The notes under the pieces are model-generated. The model was given only the letters and a program-made list of their open reading frames with translations. It did not search any database and had not been told where the DNA came from. This document shows, one piece after another, positions 54,378-64,000 of a stretch of DNA of 64,000 bases (positions are counted from its first letter, which is position 1; each line of letters opens with the position of its first letter). The stretch comes from Macrosoma leucophasiata (lineage: Eukaryota; Arthropoda; Insecta; Lepidoptera; Hedylidae): the NCBI GenBank assembly GCA_036365455.1, contig JAWQUS010000008.1, forward strand, positions 20,071,501-20,135,500, given 5' to 3'. A program made the position numbers and the translations under genes.

Positions 54378-55907
54378 TAGCCCTTTTACGTATTAGGCGT
54401 TTCTCGATTATTCGTGATTGAGCGCACCGCGGCCGATTGTGCAAATATTACACGGTAGCCGTCCGTTCGTCCATTATTAATTCTAACAGGCCAGTCCACC
54501 GCTCCTCGCATATGAATGAGAGATTTCAGATGGTCCGTCAATCGTGGTTGTTCATAATTGATCGTATTAATTTTCACATGTACACTCAGCGACAGGTCAA
54601 ACTATAAACGGAGGCATTTTATGCAGTTATAATAGAGACTACATTGAAATGGTTTTGATAGATTAATGTTGTTGTCCCCATGATGGACACGTGCATTAGT
54701 TTTAAACTAGTCCCTTAATTGCACTATTTTATATCCTTTGAGACTTCATCGTTAATTTCTGTTGATGTTCAATTGTTGTGATTGGTGGGGGAATTTTGAT
54801 TGTATTTTACAAAGTCGGTTTATAAAGACATTTAGTTCGGCGTAAGCAGCGTAAGTCGGTTGGTAAAAGTCCGTAAAAAACCGACTTTCGCCACCATCTC
54901 ACCCGATGGAAAGTGAAGATGTGGCTGAAGACGAAGCACGTCTAGATGGTACCTATATTCACTCTAGAAGATTCCCATGACATGTTATAGTTTTTTGGAA
55001 ACATAGAAATAGTGTTGCATTCCTTAGCTGTTAGCTTAATAAGCTCTCAGAACCAGAAGTTGAAAATATTGATGATAAACGACTTTTCACACTCCGACCA
55101 TTCTTTCATTAATATTTGAGTTTATAAATAGAAAATAGCAATAGACATATTACTGCCTGCCTGAATTACGTTTATTGAATGTTCGTGTTAATAATGAGCT
55201 CTAGTACAAGTAAGCAGACTACCCAAATGGACTCTTCATCAATGTCACATAAAGCATACGCAACTCTAAGATACTGTTCGCTGTTCAATACTAAACGCAA
55301 AGTGGTTTCCTAAATAGAAATTACAGGCGCCCAGGTCGTAACTACGCGTTAACTTTAATTAGAAACACCGTTATTAATAATGTGACTATTATGATGGACA
55401 CATACCTGTGTCAGAGATGTCAGCGCCGTAAGCTGTGTTCGGGATGTAAACATTTAAGTTGTATGTATGTTATCTGTACAATAAATCCGCAACGGCGTAA
55501 GTAGAGAGCGTGGAACGGCAAATATATTAGTGCCTCTTCTACATAATCATAGAATGTTTTCATTATATTAATACAGTTGTTAAGATAATTATGCTCTCTA
55601 ACTTGTATAAAGTGCACTGACCCTCAAAGATCTAGCAGTTTTTACCACTAAAAATCAGTAAATATCCCATCGAAACAAGGTAAATAAAATACCATGCTTA
55701 ACATTGACGATGCAGTTTAATTAAAATTGACAGCTGCAATCAATTTGTCCTTTCAGTAACATAACATTATCATGTCCGAGATTAGTACGGCGACGTTGAC
55801 ATCATAATTACTTGGCCGTGGCCATAACGACAGCGTGCAGCGAAGCGGGCGCGGAGCGATAGACGATTGACGAGTACGATCGGTATTATGTTGTGGTTAA
55901 ACGTGAC
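54378..55907. other. Unassigned stretch
   Basis: Nothing recognised. GC-richer patch at 55835-55885. Short frames have no domain. Confidence 0.4.
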
Positions 55908-56177
55908 CATAAAGCAACACGGGCCACCGGCGGGCCGGAGGGAGCAGCTATAGCGTTTATTATCGATGGAAACAGTCTGTCATTTTCGGGGGAGGGAAAT
56001 ACGTGTGACACACACACTACAAAATCGTCTATTACTACAAAACTCATACGTTGACTTTAACAAAATACATAAACAATTTCATGCACACATTACCGGCATA
56101 GCTTTTGTGCTTGTACTTTGACAGAGGGGAAAGTATGCATATGTTCCGCCGCGGCCGGTGGCTCGTGCTGCTCTATG
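55908..56177. mobile_element. MITE-2, complete (270 bp)
   Basis: Left CATAAAGCAACACGGGCCAC, right CCGGTGGCTCGTGCTGCTCT ending ATG. The interior CTATTACTACAAAACTCATA matches the other copies. Flanking octamers AACGTGAC and AACGGGCA agree at five positions, fitting an old 8-bp duplication. Confidence 0.9.
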
Positions 56178-56271
56178 AACGGGCAGTGGGTACAGGCCCC
56201 AGTGTGTCAGTGTGCGTCCCTTACGGAGCGACCTGCTTGCTTGCACACACACACATTTTCACCGATCCCGT

Positions 56272-56462
56272 TTAATCCCTACTAATATTATAAATGCGAA
56301 AGTAACTGTGTCTGTCTGTTTGTCTGTCTGTCTGTTACCTTTTCACGTCCAAACGATTTTAATGAAATTTGGTACAGAGATAGAGATGACTTTGAGAAAG
56401 AAGGCTTCTTAGTTATTTATAAAACGACATCCACGCGGGCGTTGCCGCGGGCTACAGCTGGT
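56272..56462 (-). repeat. LT-1 tail (minus)
   Basis: CCTACTAATATTATAAATGC, GTCTGTCTGTTTGTCTGTCT, TTTCACGTCCAAACGATTTT, ACGACATCCACGCGGGCG and the end GCCGCGGGCTACAGCTGG. It is the clearest reversed partner of 31205. Confidence 0.88.
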
Positions 56463-56552
56463 ATTCTATATTTATTACGCCAGTCCCTGCAAGTTGAAGT
56501 TGCATGTTTTCATACATTATAATCACGCTTAGTACGATTCGTCTTCGCCCCA

Positions 56553-56830
56553 TCAAACTCAAACTCAAAAATTCATTTAATCACTTGGAAATAATAGAAT
56601 TTGCTTGTGATAACAACACACACAACATAAACAACTGATACGTTGATTAATATGTCAAAGTAAATAAATTAATAATAGTCCAAAAAAACTTAATAATAAA
56701 AATAGGTATCAACAGAATGTTCCATACTCTCTTTTACAAACGGCAAGATAAGACTAAACAAAAAAAATATGGGACATTCTTTGTCATTCACTGGCAGAGT
56801 TCCAAAGCCCACATCTCTACAGGGTATCAG
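56553..56830 (-). repeat. LT-2 LINE 3' end (minus)
   Basis: CAAACTCAAACTCAAAAATT, GGAAATAATAGAATTTGCTT and TACTCTCTTTTACAAACGGC, as in the copies at 40965 and 46494. The 89-codon frame here is LT-2 sequence. Confidence 0.85.
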
Positions 56831-57504
56831 GGTATTATAAAAGTCCATAATCAACTATTATATCGCTATCTTAAAGAAGTAGAACCATTGTGCCTCCTTA
56901 ACATTGGAGCGGCATGGGAAGTAATGAGAGTAATCATTTATATATTTACTATGAAGATATATCGCTATCTGTATAGACTATCATAGAGGAAAAAACAGGG
57001 TTGGGAACGTGTCTGCATTATGACATAAAACAAATGTTCATTCTCGCTCCACCCGCTGCTATCAGTGTCGTGGCCCATGATCCTCACAATACACATCTAT
57101 TATTTAAAGCAGAGTAAAGTTATGGTAATAAATTAATTTCTACAGTGAACCAACTTTAAAAGTCTAGAATAGGCAATATTACGTCAGCCTAAGGTATCGA
57201 CTACGATTCCCGAGCATTTAGCTTAGTTATGTTGTGAATACTTCTACCTTCTTGTTCTATGACAGGCGTAAAATAAGGAATCATTGTACGTAACAAAACA
57301 AATTTTCTTTAAATAATGATCAATGAAGTAAGTTGGTAGTTAAGACTAATAAGTGGAAAGTTCTCATCATAATGAATGAATTAAGTCTTAACACAGAGTA
57401 GCTACTGTAAACCGTTGAAGAGTTTCATCATCAGACACCTAATGCCATTCACAAATCACAACCCATCTAAGTGTAAAGTTCTCATCGGTACAAATTAATC
57501 AATT
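56831..57504. other. Unassigned stretch
   Basis: Nothing recognised in this interval. Confidence 0.35.
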
Positions 57505-57718
57505 GTAATATTTATTTTTCGCAATAACACATGAGAGTGAACTTTAGAAATTAAATCGGCTTAAAAATCAAAAAGGGAAAGCAGAATTTGACGCATCGGT
57601 GTGAGACTTCGGTAGCGTAGTGGTAAAGCGGCTGGACTGGTTATCCTGAGGTCGCAGGTTCGATCCCTGCCCGAAGTCACATTTTTCTTTCCGTTTTTTC
57701 TTTAATTTCTACAAATTA
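57505..57718 (+). repeat. Family H, best-preserved copy with tRNA-like core
   Basis: The left arm TTTCGCAATAACACATGAGA and the right arm TTTTTTCTTTAATTTCTACA enclose a tRNA-like sequence at 57605-57679. The outer DNA matches 19336 and, inverted, 49870. Confidence 0.75.
57605..57679 (+). tRNA. tRNA-like sequence, probably repeat-borne, not a working tRNA
   Basis: The acceptor ends GACTTCG and CGAAGTC pair perfectly. The T arm GCAGG-TTCGATC-CCTGC is perfect. The D loop AGTGGTA is typical. An anticodon loop CTGGTTA would give anticodon GGT (Thr). Against a real tRNA: the D stem has a mismatch, the anticodon stem has a T-T mismatch, and one extra base separates acceptor and T stem. Decayed copies in the same flanking repeat occur at 19336 and 49870. 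Confidence 0.35.
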
Positions 57719-58869
57719 ATCAAGCCCAAACAATCATTTAGGAGTTCCCTCAACTGTGTTCCGGCTATATTATCAGATCGACTTTAGACCTCCATTGAAT
57801 TGTAGTGCTTTAAAACACTTAATGAAAAAGTTCCTCTCCATTTCTCTCAGATACTATCATCGGATCACGAGTACACCTTTGAATTTCTCCTTAAAAAAAA
57901 AACGATCGTCTAAACCGATTCATAAACGACGACGTTATCCGCGAACACACAAAAACATGTACAGTCGAATTGAGAACCCTCCTCCTTTTCTGAAGTCAGT
58001 TAAAAAGAAACTCTTGGGCGAGTATTATAACATTCGTCCAAGCGTCACTTAGCTTTCATTTTATTACTGTCAATAGTACTGTCGCGCATCACTGTACCAC
58101 ATACGCACAAATTGAGTGCATTGTACAGATTGAAACTGTAATTGTTGGTAGGTAGGTACAATCATGTACAGAAGTGTGGAATTATGTACAATTGAATTAT
58201 AGACTTTTCAAGCCGTGTTAATTACAGCTAATAATATATTAGCCAAGTTTTCGCGAGACACTCGTCGGAATAAAATTATTTTTACGGATGCTTGTTACGT
58301 ACCAATGTGAAAATACATACATTTACATCTTATGTATGGGTTTAATAAGGCAGTCATTACTATGCGACAAGGGTATTACAGATGAATGGAGTCTGCTTCT
58401 TAGAACGTCTAGGGCACACGTCACGGACGTTTGGAGTCGCAGCGGCGCGTGGGAGCTGAAACACATTCGTAGATGTTCGTGCCTATTACAGCTTTCTAGT
58501 AGTCTAGAGTCTAGAGTCATCGAAATAAAACTAATTTTCAGATTTACCTCGCATATATTAAATTAAAATCTAATAAATATTCGCACTTTAAAGCTTAATA
58601 TATCACAAACGGTTCCCTTTATTGAGAATTTCTGAAACTCACCTCCTATCCAATGATACCCCACGCTATGGGGTGAAGAACAAAATTAAAGCTCCACTTT
58701 ACGTTCAGGAGTAGGAGCAATATTCTAAAAAAATAATTTCCATGATATTATTGCCCGATTTTCTTCGCATAGTGCCCATCTACTTGACACGCTGTAAGAC
58801 ATGTAAATGATGAAAACTTGGCTTGTTTTACATTACACGGAGGAGGCTTATAAATCATAATAATATATG
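57719..58869. other. Mostly unassigned
   Basis: GTCGAATTGAGAACCCTCCT at 57963 is the common repeat word noted at 25061-26754. A MITE-6 arm fragment lies at 58520-58570 (TTACCTCGCATATATTAAAT). Frames of 92-98 codons have no domain. Confidence 0.4.
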
Positions 58870-59093
58870 ACAGAACTTACGGCGTAGGCACCACCGCATT
58901 TCCAAATATACTTACCGCTAAATGGTAGTGTTCAGCACTATCGTGTTCCCTGTAATTTCCGGCACAGAGGCATAACATCTTAGGCCTCAGAAGTGCTAAC
59001 GCATCTGTATTTTGACCTTGGTCTTTATGTAGGTGTCTATAGGCTGCAGTCATCACTGAACATCAATGTGAACTGCATGCTCGTTTGCCACAT
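58870..59093 (+). repeat. SINE-A lacking the first about 35 bp
   Basis: It starts at GGCGTAGGCACCACCGCATT, loses the GTCAGGTGGTAATGTACGG segment and ends TGCATGCTCGTTTGCCACAT. It runs straight into the LT-1 copy. Confidence 0.92.
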
Positions 59094-59355
59094 CTATATA
59101 TATAAAAAAGCAACACGTTTTCCTTGGTCACGGCATCACGCGTGAATGTCTGGACCGATTTGGCTAATATTGATTTTGAATGATTTTTGGAAGTCCAGGG
59201 AATGTTTGAAAGGTAAGAAAATATGAAGAAATTGAAGGGAAATAGTAAAAACCACCATTTCAATTTCCTACACAAATAGTCCGTATCTATCAAACCTTTG
59301 ACACATGTCATATTTTCATTCTGAGGCAATACTAAGTTTGCCGGGTCAGCTAGTC
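59094..59355 (-). repeat. LT-1 variant (minus)
   Basis: CTATATATATAAAAAAGCAA, GTCTGGACCGATTTGGCTAA and the end TTTGCCGGGTCAGCTAGT, the inverse of 7568 and 7822. Confidence 0.85.
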
Positions 59356-60088
59356 TATTATAAAAACAAGTTTATACTTGTATCGGAGAGGGAGTGAGCA
59401 CAGTTGCCCAGATTACGTAGTACATGAAACAGGAAATTTTAATTAAATAATATTCTGGAAAAACTACATTCAAAACTTCGCTCTATATAGAAACCACATC
59501 TAGATTTTTCTACATCCCAGATATTGTTCACGGTTTACGCCATGCGTTTGCCGCACATCTCACTGACATTTTTTTCAACTGATTTAACTTAATTTACAGA
59601 TATTACCGGTTCATTTAGGTCAATCATGCATAACGCGCACTGTGGACTTTTGTATACGCATTTATTTAATTATTATTGAAAATTATGTCAACTCAAAATA
59701 TGTTTATTTAATAATGTTCCGCATCTGAAAGTATTGAAATTGAATAAGATAGATAGAATGACATTCAGAGAGATGCATCTTTGAATGTAATTTAATTATG
59801 TATTATTCAGGACATTAATTTAAATGTCATCTATTCCCAGTATTCATACTGGTATAATGAAACGTTCTTCGTAGTATTTTCATAGTCAAATATTTCGTTG
59901 AAGGACGTTCTCGTAAGTTATCGTTCAATAAATGTAGCCATAGTTCTAGAGCACCTACGTTTGAGTTGGAGTAAGTGCAATATCTGAGTTGCTATTCAAT
60001 TAAGTAATAAAATGTTCCCTTAAGCTCGTGAAGATATAATGTACTCTTCTTCGATCGATGGACTTGAAGTATAAAGGCAACCGAGGGA
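59356..60088. other. Unassigned AT-rich stretch
   Basis: Nothing recognised in this interval. Confidence 0.4.
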
Positions 60089-60257
60089 TTTTTTATGTAA
60101 GGAAGGTGGCAAACAAGCATGCAGCTCACATTGATGTTAAGTAATGACTGCAGCCTACACAAAAACCAACGGTCAAAATGCAGATATGTTGCCACCCCTG
60201 AGACCTCAGTTGTTATGTCTCTGTGGTAGTTATTTAGAGGCCATACATACTATTAGA
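60089..60257 (-). repeat. SINE-A tail-side part (minus), older type
   Basis: TTTTTTATGTAAGGAAGGTG, GCATGCAGCTCACATTGATG, GTTGCCACCCCTGAGACCTC and a degenerate end. The 5' half is missing. Confidence 0.85.
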
Positions 60258-60748
60258 TATGGATGTAAGCTGACTTCGTTATCGAATTAATTGAAACATA
60301 GTTTTCACGTAACTAAACTCTTTCGAAACTAACTTGATAACATTAACTTATCATGTTATTATTATCTGACGTTAGTGAAAAGTGTTAACTATTGTAATTG
60401 TCCGCGCTAACGCAATAAACCACCCATTTTTAAATCTGCAGTGGGCAGATACCGTGAATTGGAAATCCCTAGTTGTTAATATTAGTAATTACTTAATATT
60501 TATTACCTTGACAACGCGGCCTTGTAATCATCGCCCCCCAGGAGTGCGTCGTGCATCAGAACGAAAAACAGTGAAAACTCGTTCTTTGAATGATATATTA
60601 AATTAAATTAAAAGTCAAATACAATTTTTTTCCTTTATGTTTCCCGCTGCTGGGTATTCGCAAATAATTGAGAGAGGGATAGAAATCATATTCCACCACG
60701 CTGGTGAAGTGATTATAAGTGGTTAATGGGTAGGCTGGGGTTAATTTT
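60258..60748. other. Unassigned stretch
   Basis: A 74-codon frame at 60382-60606 has no domain. CCCGCTGCTGGGTATTCGCA at 60645 recalls the SINE-C 3' end, strongly diverged. Confidence 0.35.
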
Positions 60749-60880
60749 AAGTTACAAATGGTAAGTAATATTTTAGCCTGTAAACATCTGCATGAAATCA
60801 AAGATTTCGATGTGCGATGCGTTGCCACTCCTGAGGTCAAAGGTGCCGGAAATAACAGGGCCATTATTTTTACCTCGCCC
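60749..60880 (-). repeat. Diverged SINE-A fragment (minus)
   Basis: GTGCGATGCGTTGCCACTCC, TGAGGTCAAAGGTGCCGGAA and ACAGGGCCATTATT; the remaining parts are not alignable by eye. Confidence 0.6.
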
Positions 60881-61112
60881 TATTAAAATGGTCTTTTCTA
60901 CTAATATGAACTGAGACATATTAAAGATTAATTTTTAACTTTTTATTCGAATAGGTACTCAAAATAATATTACAATGCTGTTTGTTTTTGTAGTTTTTTA
61001 CATATTTTTTGTACAAATCTTGTCATGATCCTTTGACGTGTGGGTTTCTCGGGGTTTGTTGGTAAGTACCTACTAACGTAAAATTAATAGAAATTCAAAA
61101 GAAAGAATTTTT

Positions 61113-61387
61113 ACTGGTGGTAGAGCTGTAGTGACTTACCTCGCGGGCGTAGGCACCACCGCATTACCTAATATACTTGCCGCAAAATGGTAGTGTTCAG
61201 CACTATCGTGTTCCGGTCAGGTGGTAATGTACGGCCCTGTAATTCCCGGCACAGAGGCATAACACCTTAGGCCTCAGGAGTGGTAACGCATCTGCATCTT
61301 GACCTTGGTCTTTGTGTGTTCTTCTATAGACTGCAGTCATCAATGTGAACTGCATGCTTGTTTGTCACTTCCATTACATAAAAAAAA
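61113..61387 (+). repeat. SINE-A, full length
   Basis: ACTGGTGGTAGAGCTGTAGTG start (changes destroy the terminal inverted repeat), complete body, tail CCATTACATAAAAAAAA. AAAGAAT-like words on both sides may be the target duplication. Confidence 0.93.
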
Positions 61388-61910
61388 GAATGGGGTAAAT
61401 GCTGTTTTACGGTATTTTAAAAATGTTAATTCTTCTGTCAAGTCCATGACAACGTTCACCTTATGTCTGTGCGACAGTTCTTACGAGGCTACTCGTATTA
61501 CATAGCATAAATGGTAGCTAACATTGTAACAGTCCTCAATAGTTATTTCTCATATTCATTTGTTACGTTAGTCGCGTGTGAATTATAATACGTTATTTTT
61601 GGAAGGGTTAGCGTTTATCTGACATAAATCTAAACATGTTTTATTCGATACGATAACTTAAACAGCATGTCGATCGCTATCACGTTTTAATTTAAATAAC
61701 CCGTTTTAATAATATGTATACTAATGAATATAAATATTTTTTTTTATTTCGACCCGACTGAGTGCCTTTGCCTGCTGTTAATAAAAACATGTAACTATCG
61801 TATAATTACTTCTGTCTTAATATTCATTAAACAATGTTTTGATGAGAATTTATGAAATTCTTTCCCCGTGTTAAGTTAATATTCACAACAAAACTTTTAT
61901 ACTGGTTGTA
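61388..61910. other. Unassigned AT-rich stretch
   Basis: Nothing recognised in this interval. Confidence 0.4.
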
Positions 61911-62110
61911 TTTTTTTTATGTAATGAAGGTGGCAAACAAGCATGCAGTTCACATTGATGTTAAGTGATGACTGCAGCCTATAGATCTTAACACAAAGAC
62001 CAAGGTCAAAATGTAGATGTGCTATCACTCCTGAGGCCTAAGGTATTATGCCCCAGTGCCGGATTATTACAGGGCCGTGCACTACCATTTAGCGTCAAGT
62101 ATATTAGGTA
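61911..62110 (-). repeat. SINE-A (minus), lacking its 5' end
   Basis: T tail, then TGTAATGAAGGTGGCAAAC to GTCAAGTATATTAGGTA, where the next copy begins. The missing part is the first about 60 bases. Confidence 0.92.
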
Positions 62111-62392
62111 TTTTTATGTAGATAATGAAGGTGGCAAGAAGCATGCAGTTCACATTGATGTTAAATGATGACTGCAGCCTATAGACACCCACACTAAGAC
62201 AGAGTTTAAAACGCAGACGCGTTGCCACCCCTGAGACCTAGTTGATATGTTGTCTCTGTGATAAGTTAAAATATTGCCGTACATTACCATCTAACCGGAA
62301 CACGATAGTGCTGAACGCTACCATTTAGCGGCAGATTGATTAATGCGGTGGTGGCTACGCGCTCGAGCTTCTACACTGGCACTACCACCAGT
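62111..62392 (-). repeat. Old SINE-A, full length (minus)
   Basis: TTTTTATGTAGATAATGAAG tail side, TTGCCACCCCTGAGACCTAG middle, and the 5' end CGCGCTCGAGCTTCTACACT then ACCACCAGT. It is the most complete member of the older subfamily. Confidence 0.9.
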
Positions 62393-62424
62393 GATAAGTA
62401 TAGTTATAGTATAATAATAAATAA

Positions 62425-62776
62425 TAATGGCAACCCATTATACGTCCCACTGCTGGGCACGAGTCTCTCCCCTTTTTGGGGGGAGGCCTGGAGCTTACTA
62501 CACCACGCTGCTCCAATGCGGATTGGTGGAGGTGGGTGGGTTAGTGGCCAACTCGCTGTCGGATGTTTTCAAACCGCCCATAAGGCCTCCGACAAGGTTT
62601 AACGACTGCTATCTATCGATAGCAACCGGGACCGACGGCTTAACGTGCCCTCCGAAGCACGGAAACGCGCAATTCGTTAGCCACTAGCGGTCACCCATCA
62701 CACTACCCGACCGCGCCCGTAGTGCTTAACCGAGCAGATCGCTTACGATCTACACCAGCCGCTGGGCCATGCGCGC
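62425..62776 (-). repeat. SINE-C, full length (minus)
   Basis: Nearly the same as the copy at 15382. The 5S-like head on the minus strand includes CTCGGTTAAGCACTACGGGC and GATGGGTGACCGC upstream of TAGTGGCTAACG. The frames of 86-88 codons here are repeat by-products, as at 15371. Confidence 0.94.
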
Positions 62777-62804
62777 TTCTTTCTTGAGTTATAGTATAGT
62801 TACA

Positions 62805-63141
62805 GTGTAATCGACGACGTAGGCATCACCGCATTACCTAATCTATCTGCCAAATGGTAGTGTTGAGCATTATCGTGTACCGGTTAGAGCAGAGTTTCCA
62901 AAACTATTTTGTCTTGTAGACCCCTTTCATTTTTTTTCTGGTTTCGGTGGACCTGGTTCCTTGCTACATGGCATTCCTATATTTCCTTTTTTTTTCACGC
63001 CTACGTAGACCCCCAAGTCTCCCATGGACCCCAGGCCACCTAGACCACTTTGGGAATCACTGGGTAAGAGATATCAACTAAGGTCTCAGGGGTGGCAACG
63101 CATCTGCAAATATTTGTGTAAGCTGTGAACTGCATGCTTGT
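62805..63141 (+). repeat. SINE-A split by MITE-7
   Basis: Head GACGTAGGCATCACCGCATT .. ATTATCGTGTACCGG (62805-62883). Tail TCAGGGGTGGCAACGCATCT .. GTGAACTGCATGCTTGTG (63085-63141). Some sequence next to the insert is also missing. Confidence 0.85.
62890..63062. mobile_element. MITE-7, hAT-like (173 bp)
   Basis: Termini CAGAGTTTCCAAAAC and, inverted, CAGTGATTCCCAAAGTGG. Octamers GGTTAGAG (62882-62889) and GGTAAGAG (63063-63070) differ at one base. CAGNG ends with an 8-bp duplication indicate hAT. The interior words GTAGACCCC and TGGACC are repeated in both orientations. Confidence 0.88.
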
Positions 63142-63179
63142 GAAATAAATAAAAATGCTGTAAATTTGATTAGTCTCCT

Positions 63180-63373
63180 TTAATCTATAATATAAAAATA
63201 AGTTGGGTTTTCCTTCCTGACGTAATAACTCCAGAACGCACAGACCGATTTCCACGGTTTTGCATTCGTTGGAAAGGTCTCGGGCTACGTGAGGTTTATA
63301 GCAAAGAAATTTCAGGAAAAAAAAATCATAAAACAACATCCACGCACGCGAAGCCGCGGGAAACAGCTAGTAA
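63180..63373 (-). repeat. LT-1 tail (minus)
   Basis: CTATAATATAAAAATAAGTT, GACCGATTTCCACGGTTTTG, GTCTCGGGCTACGTGAGG and GAAGCCGCGGGAAACAGCTA. Close to 5747-5941. Confidence 0.85.
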
Positions 63374-63753
63374 CTAATGAAAATGGCTGAAGAACAAGTA
63401 AGTACAATACAATGTTGGCTTATTAATTTAGACGAGCCATCTACTCATCTACCTACTAGGAACCATCGTTCGTATAAAATTATTGGTTAAAAAAAACGTT
63501 AACTATAAGTATTTTCGTACATCTATTATAAGTTTTGCAATTGGTAAAGTTTCTGTGACGGTAGGTATACTCTTTACCTAAGCTACCTGTCAGCACTATC
63601 GTGAGGTACCTACCTACCTCAGGTACATAGGCCCACCATCACAGAGCCAACAACTTAGACATCAGGAGTGGCAACAATCATGTACATTGAAATCTCTGGA
63701 TGCTTATAAGCGAGAGTGTATGGTTGTTTGCCTGTTCATGACATAAAAAAAAT
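63374..63753. other. Diverged SINE-A debris at most
   Basis: CAGCACTATCGTGAGGTACC (63592) and GACATCAGGAGTGGCAACAA (63658), then TGGTTGTTTGCC, recall SINE-A plus strand but are short and scattered. Confidence 0.4.
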
Positions 63754-63953
63754 CTTAATATATATAAATCTCGTGTCACAATGTTTGTCCTCAATGGACT
63801 CCTACCACTTAACCGATTATAATAAAATTCGCACACCATGTGCAGTTCGATCCAACTTGAGAGATAGGATAGCATTCATCTCAATTCATAGTCGTAATTT
63901 TTAAGTACCTAAATCGGAACCGTGCGAAGCCGGTACGGGCAGCTAGTATTTTA
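63754..63953 (-). repeat. LT-1 tail (minus)
   Basis: TTAATATATATAAATCTCGT, GTCCTCAATGGACTCCTACC, CACCATGTGCAGTTCGATCC, then a GC-core remnant GGTACGGGCAGCTAGTA. It is the inverse of the LT-1 insert at 23326-23511. Confidence 0.85.
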
Positions 63954-64000
63954 TAAATTTGATCCTGTTTCGCCGAAGACTCCATTTCTAGCGGACCATT

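Noticed and set aside
54160..54444. Glycine/arginine/serine-rich protein on the minus strand
   Set aside because: Translation of the 11-bp minisatellite.
57605..57679. Functional threonine tRNA gene
   Set aside because: Mismatches in D and anticodon stems, an extra base before the acceptor strand, and decayed copies in the same flanking repeat argue for a repeat-borne pseudo-tRNA.
1..64000. A novel multi-gene defence, metabolic or mobile system
   Set aside because: No gene cluster, operon-like arrangement or conserved long frame exists; the window is repeat-rich intergenic or intronic DNA.

Overview
This is AT-rich animal nuclear DNA, most likely from a moth or butterfly. The inference rests on the dense mix of short interspersed repeats and LINE 3' tails with a lepidopteran look, the cecropia-like mariner, and the lack of long open frames. 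Nothing looks bacterial, viral or organellar. No intact protein-coding gene can be supported. The only unmistakable coding sequence is a dead mariner transposase. Three weak candidate exons are listed with low confidence (3100-3142, 5452-5512, 35363-35585).

Most of what can be explained is repeats. Working names used here: SINE-A, about 280 bp with an A-rich 3' end and about 28 pieces in both orientations, in a young and an older subfamily; SINE-B, with a tRNA-derived head; SINE-C, about 350 bp with a head derived from 5S rRNA; SINE-D, a second tRNA-derived family; MITE-1 and MITE-7 (hAT-like, 8-bp target duplication); MITE-2 (termini CATAGAG...CTCTATG, 8-bp duplication); MITE-3 and MITE-4 (3-bp TWA duplication, Harbinger-like); MITE-5 and MITE-6 (long inverted repeats); LT-1, LT-2 and LT-3 (LINE 3' ends); and short unclassified families N, R, M and H.

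Layout. 1-5 kb: MITE-1, SINE-A/B/C/D fragments, then GC-rich blocks at 4.85-5.05 and 5.45-5.53 kb. 5.7-11 kb: LT-1 copies, MITE-3 pair, truncated MITE-2. 11.6-13.2 kb: full SINE-A with a mariner inserted at its A tail. 13.6-22 kb: SINE-A/B/C copies in otherwise featureless DNA. 22.7-24.1 kb: LT-1 DNA with a nearly perfect 556-bp tandem duplication. 26.7-31.4 kb: SINE-C, SINE-A, complete MITE-2, SINE-B. 33.4-35 kb: SINE-A and two copies of family N, one split by retroposon R. 37-40 kb: LT-1, MITE-2 with a perfect 8-bp duplication, SINE-B with a foldback tip. 41-43.4 kb: a SINE-A split by a 1.43-kb candidate solo LTR. 43.8-47 kb: large foldback, SINE-D split by a retroposed tail, MITE-6 split by LINE debris. 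47.5-54.4 kb: SINE-A, MITE-4, MITE-5, SINE-C, 11-bp minisatellite. 55.9-64 kb: MITE-2, LT-1, a tRNA-like repeat, and a dense SINE-A/SINE-C cluster with MITE-7.

The value of the window is its insertion history. Several nested insertions can be ordered from target duplications and from host repeats that resume on the far side. I see no sign of a new multi-gene system.
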